Part shown: in pieces, positions 57,707 through 64,000 of the stretch
Numbering within the stretch: the first letter of the stretch is position 1
Layout: each line of letters opens with the position of its first letter
From: Zea mays
Lineage: Eukaryota; Streptophyta; Magnoliopsida; Poales; Poaceae
DNA: 64,000 nucleotides
Direction of reading: 5' to 3'
Assembly: GCF_902167145.1 (NCBI RefSeq)
Contig: NC_050097.1
Coordinates: forward strand, 38,610,095-38,674,094
The notes under the pieces: generated by a model
What the model saw: only the letters and a program-made list of their open reading frames with translations
What the model was told of the DNA's origin: nothing
Databases searched by the model: none
Translations under genes and position numbers: made by a program

Positions 57707-59617
57707 TGAAAGCTCTCTTGTGGGTTTTGGTGGTTTGGATGACAACCTAATTAAAGGACTAACAAGTGTGCTAAGTGTTGAACATGTGCTTAATGGAAAG
57801 CTAATAGGGTTCAACACAAGTGAACAAGTGTGATGGTCCAAAGACTGGATTATCTATAGATAATGGACATCACAAGTAAGATGGACATTGCTTAAGTGAG
57901 ACTCGGTGTGCGTAACTCAGAGACAACCGATCAAGCCAAGGATGGAAGCAAGAAGAGCTTCGAGGTACCGAGTGCACGGGAGAAGGTCAAGGAGACCAGG
58001 AACCCAAAGCCAGGGGTGAAGAAGAAGACTTGCAAAGTCAAGGTTGATCGAGTTAAGAAGAGTTATGGTGCATCAAGGATCACTACATAAGGACAGGACT
58101 TACAACCAATAAGGTAACATCTACAATTATGTGGTGTAAGTCATAAGACTCAAGATCAAGCTCAAGAACTGAACAAGGTCACTAGAAGGAGGAGTAGTGT
58201 CAAAGCTAGAACTGGAAGCAACCCAAAAGAGCTAAGTTCACCTTGATCTTTAGTTTGGGTTGTTCCTATGTTTAGATATATTCTATGTGACCTTTGTAGG
58301 GTGTTGGAGCTCAGATATGTCAATCTAGATCAAGTCAAGTTGACTTGATAGTTTAGATGTCCAACACATGTCATTGCAATATGTGCTAAGTGGTTAAGAC
58401 ATGTAAAGAATCAAGGTATGTCTCTGGCCCTAGTGAATTGTTTTTGGAGCTAACATATTTCTCTAAGTGTCAGGGACCAATTTGAGTCAAATCCAAAAGA
58501 GCAAAGGAAGTCCAGCTGAAAAGCCAGTAGAGCACTTGCTGCGGGCGCACCGAACAGTGTCCGGTGCCCCAGATGCTCGGCTGGCGAACTCGCCGCTCTC
58601 GGGAATCGATTGGGGCGCTGAGGCTAAAATTTACCGGACTGTCCGGTGTGCACCGGACTGTCCGGTGAGCCAACAACACCTGCGCCAACGGTTGGCAGCG
58701 CAATCATCGGGCGACGCGTGGCCTGAGCCAACGGTCAGTTGGCGCATCGGATTGTCCGGTGCGCCAAGAGGTCCGAGGGGCAACGGTCAGCTTCGCCAAA
58801 AAAGGAAGGAGGTCACGCACCGGACAAGCACTGTTCATGTCCGGTGGTGCACCGGACTGTCCGGTGCACCACCCGACAGAAGGCAAGAAATGCCTTTCTA
58901 ATGGAATTCCAACGGCTCCTAGGCCCCTTGGGACTATAAAAGGGACCCCTAGGCGCCTCCAACAAGTACACAAGTGCAGCCAACAAGTGCATACATCATT
59001 TGGATCAATTCTCTCTCTCCCTCTCTTGTGTATCTCTCTAGTTTGTGTAGAGGCAAAGTTATAAGCCTTTAGAGAGAGGGGAAGTGCTGCTGAGAGCTAG
59101 AGCAAAATCTTGAGCGCATTGTTACTCTATCGGAGGGTTGTCGAGAAGATTGTAAGCAGCCACAACATTGTTGTAACTGATATCAACATAGTGGAAGGCT
59201 CTATCTGTCGCACTGACAGATCTGAGCAAACGTAGGAAGGAGTTGAAATAGACTCCAAGCCAAGGTGTGGCTAACTCCAACGAGGACTAGGCAAGCATTT
59301 CAGGCTTGGCCGAACCTCGGGATAAATCCCTGTGTCTGTGTGCTCTGCTCTGTGCTGTGTGTTGTTTCTCTGTCTTATTTGTTGTTTATACTTGCACTTC
59401 AATATTTATATGTGGTTCAAGCTGTCTTCGAAGTGCAGGGTATTTTAAGATAGGAACTTCTATTCCGCTGCAACCTATTCGAAGGGTCTTTCATTCCACT
59501 GCGATCCAACCTTCGAGTAGAGTAAGAATTTCCAGTTTTAAAGTGATAATTATTATTCGTCTATTCACCCCCTCTAGGCGACATCCAGATCCTATTCCCG
59601 GGCATAGGGAACTTTCA
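57707..59617 (+). repeat. 5' LTR of the second gag-only element
   Basis: It starts TGAAAGCTCTCTTGTGGG and ends GGGAACTTTCA. It contains a reduced palindrome cluster at about 58545-58872 and the TATA box TATAAAAGG at 58935-58943. Confidence 0.88.
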
Positions 59618-59619
59618 AT

Positions 59620-59631
59620 TGGTATCGGAGC
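59620..59631 (+). promoter_or_regulatory. Primer binding site of the second gag-only element
   Basis: TGGTATCGGAGC differs at one position from the initiator tRNA-Met complement, at the base next to the one changed in the element at 23575. Confidence 0.82.
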
Positions 59632-59671
59632 TAGGCCTCTCCAGTGTGGGCTTAGCCGTCCAGAGATGACG

Positions 59672-60531
59672 ATGTCGTCACAAGAGGTAACTCTAAAACT
59701 TCTTCTAGGCGATGGTTCTAATTATAAATCTTGGTATGTCTCTATTTATAATGCTTTCATGCATATTGATCCTGATTTGAGACAGATCTTCAGTAGAAGT
59801 ATTTTTCCCTCTGATATTAGTAAAAAACCTTCTAATGCTGAACTAAGATGTCTATCTCTCAATCATCATGCTTGCAACATCTTAGTTGACTATCTTTCTA
59901 GAGGTGCTTATTTTGCCATCATGAGTAGTGATAGTTATTTATTTGTTGATGCTCATGATCTATGGACTGGAATTAAAATAAAATATTCTGAGTCCAATTG
60001 TACTACTTCTACTCCTTATGTTGCTTGTGGTACTAACCTTTCAAAGGTAGAAGAAAAACGATGGCAACCAAACGATGAATCCACCTCACTGACAGGTTTG
60101 TTTTCCACTAGTTATAAATGTCTTATTGCTAACAATGATAGTGGAGACGAAAGCGATGATGAGGAGGAATATGAGGATGATAGCGAGGATGAGTCTTCAT
60201 CACCACAAAGTACATTTTCCTGTATTGCTTCCACTGATAATAATGACAGGGAAAATGAGACCGGCGATGTGGAAGAAGAGGAGATTCGCCGGTTCTACAC
60301 CCATCTCAACAAAGAAGACAAAGTGCTCTTGGTTAAGCTGTTGAGGAGGAACAAGGAACAAGGCGAGACGCTTCTCAGGCTAGAGGAGACTTTCATCAAA
60401 ACCAACGACAGCCTGAAGAAGATGACCAAAGAACATGAGGAGCTAAAGTGCTCTTATGATAATTTGGTCTAACGGTATGAATCTATTTTATTTGAGCAAA
60501 GAAATAATCATGATGTATTATCTGATGTTGC
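59672..60531 (+). pseudogene. gag: Broken gag of the second gag-only element
   Basis: The ATG at 59672 aligns with that at 25598 and the proteins stay colinear (LLLGDGSNYKSWYVSIYNAF, then the acidic run and coiled coil). At 60470-60472 a TAA replaces a His codon of the related gag. Sixty bases later the frame is cut by the next insertion. The zinc knuckles are not present on this side. Confidence 0.88.
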
Positions 60532-61944
60532 TGTAGGAAACGGGTGACGCCTAAGAGGGGGGGGGGTGAATTAGGACTTCTAAAACTTTTACTAAACTAG
60601 GCCACAATTAAATCCCTAGAGCAAAACCTATGCAAGTAATCAAACTAGAGTGTGCAAACTAGGTTTTGTCTAAGTGTTGCTATCTCTACCTCAAAGGCTA
60701 AGTTTCAATCTACACTAAATAAGTATGACTACAAGATTGAAACTTAAATGCTTAATATAAATGCGGAATGTAAAGAGCTAAGTAGAGAAGCAAACTCTCG
60801 TGGATGACGCCGGTATTTTTTCCGAGGTATCCGGAACCACGCAAGGTCCCGACTAATCCTCGTTGGTGCCCCTACGCAAAGGGAAGCCCACGCGAGGGCC
60901 AAGCACCACGGTCGAGTAACTCCGTAGAGAGCCACGGGCCTTCTCCACGCGCAAGTGGTGCTTCGCTTCCGGCTCCTCTCGGACGCTCCCCGCCGTCTCC
61001 ACTATCGAGCTTCCGGCCGAAACGCCGCGGGCCTCATTCCCTCCGGTACACGGTGGCGGCCGTGACACAAACGCGGTTGTCACGGTCTCGCAAGACTCTC
61101 GCCCCACTCGTACAATTACAACGACTCACGCAAGAGCCGAGGGGTTGTGTGGTTTTACAAAACTCACTCAACTAACTAGGGTTCACCTAGAGCAAGCGCT
61201 AAAGCGGTCTAACTAACCTAAGCACTTTGCAAAGCACCTACGCTAATCACCGAGTGATTCTATTAAGCACTTGGGTGTTTGAGCTCTTGGAAATATGCAC
61301 TATGTGACTTGGTATGTTGCTTGGGCTCTCACACTTGAGAATGGCCAGTTGGGGTGGTATTTATAGCCTCCACACCCCCAACTAGCCGTTGGACAGAAAG
61401 CAGCAACTTTCTGTCGTCGGGTGCACCGGACAGTCCGGTGCACCACCGGACATCTACTGTGCAGTGTCCGGTGCACGCCACGTCAGCCGACCGTTGGCGC
61501 CTGTAGCAGTCGACCATTGGATCCGACCGTTGCCGTCTGCCCGTGGCACACCGGACAGTCCGGTGCACACCGGACAGTCCAGTGCTACAGCCAGAGAGCG
61601 CCTGTCTGTGGCCTCTCTGCGCAGACTGTCCGATGCCACACCGGACAGTCCGGTGCACACCGGACATCAATGTCCGGTGCGCCACCAGGCGCTGGCTGAC
61701 AGCCCGCATCTTGGATTCCTTTGCTGATTTCTTCGGGCTTCTTTAGTTCTTGAGTATTGGACTCCTATGCATCTTTTTATGTCTTCTTTTGAGGTGTTGC
61801 ATCCTCATTGCCTTGGTCCAATTCTCTTCGCATCCTGTGAACTATAATTATAAACACTAGCAAACATATTAGTCCACAGGTTGTGTTAATCATCAAACAC
61901 CAAAACTCAATTAACCAAAAGGCCTGGGGTCCATTTTCCTTACA
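60532..61944 (-). repeat. 3' LTR of the minus-strand Sirevirus-like element
   Basis: It is 1413 bp. A GC-rich part lies at about 60830-61110, the TATA-like box on minus at about 61359-61366, and a palindrome cluster at about 61420-61685. Confidence 0.85.
61420..61685. repeat. Palindrome cluster in the minus-strand element LTR
   Basis: About six copies of CACCGGACAGTCCGGTG or variants occur in an LTR that otherwise shows little resemblance to those at 16342 and 23575. Confidence 0.85.
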
Positions 61945-63348
61945 ATCTCCCCCTTTTTGGTGCTTGATGACAACACAACCAAAGCAAGCAAATAATACAA
62001 GTATTTGAATTAAAATATGCAATCTACTTGCTAAGATGCATGATTATCCACACAATGTGAAATTATGGACTTAAGCCTCCCCCTAACTCCATAATTCACT
62101 TACTTCCTATTTTTGGACCAAATAACCAAAACCACTGAAAAAACCATTTGTAGATATAAAATTTTAAATTGGTGGTGTTTGGTGTTTGATATAGTTTTCA
62201 TTGCTTTGGTCCCTAAACTTCTCCCCCTTTGGCATCAACCACCGAAACGAAAGACATTAAAAGCATGTAGGAAGTAAATAAAAGCTTGCCCTCAATCAAG
62301 AATTGTATCAAATGATACCACTAGAAGGATATGAAATTAAACCATATGAAAGATATCAGTTGAAAGGAACTCCCCCTAAATGAATGTTCTCTTTAGAAAG
62401 AAATTTCTCCCCCTTTTTAGAGATGAAGAAATACTCCCCCTGACAGAGACCCTCTACTTAAGAAAAAGCATGTGAAAATTAGAGGTGCAAGACATGGTTT
62501 GAAAAGACTAACTTCCCTTATGCATAGGTAACAGAACATGAGTTAATCACTTATGCATTTTTGCAACATGGAAGCATATGATATGAAATATAGTCTAATC
62601 AAATTTTGGAGAAGACATGTAAATGATACTGAAAGTAGTCTCAAAAGGTACCAATTGAAAGTCAATGGCGAGCTTGAGAGACATGAGAGTTCTTGGAGAT
62701 TTTGCAGTGGAAGATTGTTGTCTTTCTCCGGGGACCTTATTTTCCTTACAATGAGACTATCACATAAAATAGACTTGAAAAGGTGTTAGTCTCAAAGTGT
62801 TAGATTATAGAGTAATCTCCCCCTAAAGGTGTGCATACAAGTTTTGAATACTTGTAGGAGACATGCACTTTGATTTGATATCAAGAGGGGCAAATTATCT
62901 ACAATCCTAACTTTGGCACATATAAGTTAAATGATACAACTTGTAGAAATCAAAATTTTCAATTATTGCATCATTTACTATGGAGTGATATAAAAGCTAT
63001 GTGTCGTGCTTAAATAAACATTTTAAACCATGTAGGTTTGCTTAAGTATATGAATTGAAAGCAAGCAATCCTACCATGTGATTTACCTAGTATGCATTAT
63101 TTTAAACAAAAGTACATAACAAATGTAATACTAGGCAAGAAAGGTAAACTAGATAGAAGGTAAATAGATACGCATATCTAAAAACGAAGAATACAATAAA
63201 ACTAGTTACCTTAGTCATGGGTGGGAAATTTGGGTCCGAAATTTTTACTAACCCACTTGGCAAGTATACTTGATCCAATATGATGTATCCCATGATATAC
63301 ATCCCAATTTTGCCAAGTCTCCAAATTTCCCGATGACCTTTGGTCCAC
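61945..63348 (-). other. Non-coding region between gag and 3' LTR of the minus-strand element
   Basis: The polypurine tract (CAAAAAGGGGGAGAT on minus) adjoins the LTR at 61945-61960. Six further minus-strand GGGGGAG motifs occur at about 62077, 62221, 62370, 62407, 62434 and 62817. A primer-site-like GGTACCAATTGAAAGTC is at about 62646. No protein domain is seen. Confidence 0.72.
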
Positions 63349-64000
63349 TCACTTCCCTTTCGGGATCCAAACCTTCTTGGTGCTTTTCATGGTTGAAATT
63401 ATTTCCTTTGGCACCCAGATGCGTTTGGCCCCCTTTCCTTTGTTGGCTTGCTTGTTGGCCTTGATTGCTATCACCTTCCCATTCTTCTTCTTTTTGATTA
63501 AGTATGGTGTAGCAGTCTTTTTATCCACCTTTTTGATGTAGGTGTTGGAGATTTTGCTTGATGGTTTTTGCTTGAGCTTTTGCCTTTGTTTATCCCCGGT
63601 CATCGCCTTGCATTGGAAAGACTTGTGGCCTTTCATGTGGCATAGCCTACCAATCACAGTTTCTCCCTCTACAGGCTTGTTCACTCCCGCAGTGGTGTTA
63701 TCCTGTGGAGGTTGGATTTGTTTGGCTTTGCCTTTCTTGTTATACAAAGCCTTGCCAAGGCGAGCCACTTCTTGTTTTAATTGTTCATTTTCCTTTGCAA
63801 CCTCATCCGAACATGTCTCTACAACAATATTCTCAACAACGACTTGGTTGCAGGGGTTAGAATCATTAATTAAATCAAAGCAGGAAGTAGAAGCATCTTT
63901 CTTAATTAATTCAGGTATTTCAACTAAAGATGCTGCTGGGGTGCTACCAATGTTTTCTAGCTTAGTAGTTAGCTCATTATTGTGTATGCTAAGAATTTCC
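63349..64000 (-). CDS. gag: Gag, C-terminal part, of the minus-strand element (partial at window edge)
   Basis: The frame is open from the window edge to a stop at 63349. It has a heptad-like stretch (NEQLKQEVARLGKALYNKK), then a zinc knuckle that has lost its first Cys (GRLCHMKGHKSFQC, Gly where Cys is expected). It ends with WVPKEI and VWIPKGK motifs shared with the other Sirevirus-type gag proteins here. A stop directly followed by non-coding DNA shows that pol does not follow. Confidence 0.82.
   Translation of the reverse strand, partial: EILSIHNNELTTKLENIGSTPAASLVEIPELIKKDASTSCFDLINDSNPCNQVVVENIVVETCSDEVAKENEQLKQEVARLGKALYNKKGKAKQIQPPQDNTTAGVNKPVEGETVIGRLCHMKGHKSFQCKAMTGDKQRQKLKQKPSSKISNTYIKKVDKKTATPYLIKKKKNGKVIAIKANKQANKGKGAKRIWVPKEIISTMKSTKKVWIPKGK

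Larger units (their letters stand above)
57707..60531 (+). mobile_element. 5' part of a second gag-only LTR element (same family as 23575-31825)
   Basis: The LTR (57707-59617, 1911 bp), primer site and first part of gag match the element at 23575 with visible divergence and indels. The element is cut at 60531 by another LTR element whose far end is outside the window, so its 3' half cannot be seen. Bases 57702-57706 (CCCGT) would be the left target duplication. Confidence 0.88.
60532..64000 (-). mobile_element. Sirevirus-like LTR element, minus strand, running off the window
   Basis: The left LTR (60532-61944, the 3' LTR) starts TGTAGGAAACGG and ends TTCCTTACA. It is followed by a polypurine tract, a non-coding region of 1.4 kb and the end of a gag frame open to the window edge. 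Pol, expected between gag and the 3' LTR, is absent, so this is another gag-only or internally deleted element. It interrupts the gag of the element at 57707. Bases GTTGC (60527-60531) should recur beyond its far end. Confidence 0.85.

Noticed and set aside
60804..61175. A Pro/Ser-rich plus-strand frame in the minus-strand element LTR
   Set aside because: It is explained by GC-rich LTR composition; no start context, domain or conservation was found.
1..64000. tRNA, rRNA, origin, riboswitch or other prokaryotic features
   Set aside because: None was recognised. The tRNA-like motifs present are primer binding sites of retrotransposons.

Overview
The window reads as nuclear DNA of a grass, most probably maize (Zea mays) or a close relative. 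The reasons are nested Sirevirus-type Copia elements with long palindrome-rich LTRs, a Gypsy derivative with an antisense extra ORF, Stowaway- and Tourist-type MITEs, and plant intron-exon structure. There is no prokaryotic operon, CRISPR array, rRNA or tRNA gene. Nothing could be searched; family names rest on recognised motifs.

The backbone is a tandem segmental duplication with a period of about 11.33 kb. Unit A is 1-11331, unit B 11332-40386 (stretched by a 17.7-kb retrotransposon nest), unit C 40387-44997 (cut off), and unit D 44998-49140 (a more diverged piece that starts mid-unit). Each unit begins with the last exon of one galactosyltransferase/alkaline alpha-galactosidase-like gene (GH36, SIP1/raffinose-synthase family). 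It continues through intergenic DNA holding a probable minus-strand gene remnant, three MITEs and a solo LTR, and ends in the next GH36 copy. Two nine-exon copies are visible (7852-11541 and 36904-40596), plus one last exon at 1-210. All lack the N-terminal third and carry the same 5'-truncated LINE in the third intron seen here.

In unit B a minus-strand Sirevirus-like Copia element (16342-34057, target duplication GTCGC) has itself been invaded, inside gag, by a plus-strand gag-only LTR element (23575-31825, target duplication CTTAG). By-eye LTR differences (about 0.7% outer, 0.3% inner) agree with that order.

From 49141 on, unit homology ends. A pol-less Gypsy derivative (49716-57142, gag on minus, an antisense PF04195-like gene on plus) splits an unidentified pseudo-ORF. 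It is followed by the 5' part of a second gag-only element (57707-60531), interrupted in turn by a minus-strand Sirevirus-like element that runs off the window (60532-64000).

No wholly new biological system was found. The less ordinary items are the gag-only elements and their long non-coding regions with primer-site-like and polypurine-like motif series, the palindrome clusters shared by unrelated LTRs, the LINE target duplication that copies a 5' splice site, an exon-associated MITE, and conflicting ages within the duplicated array.
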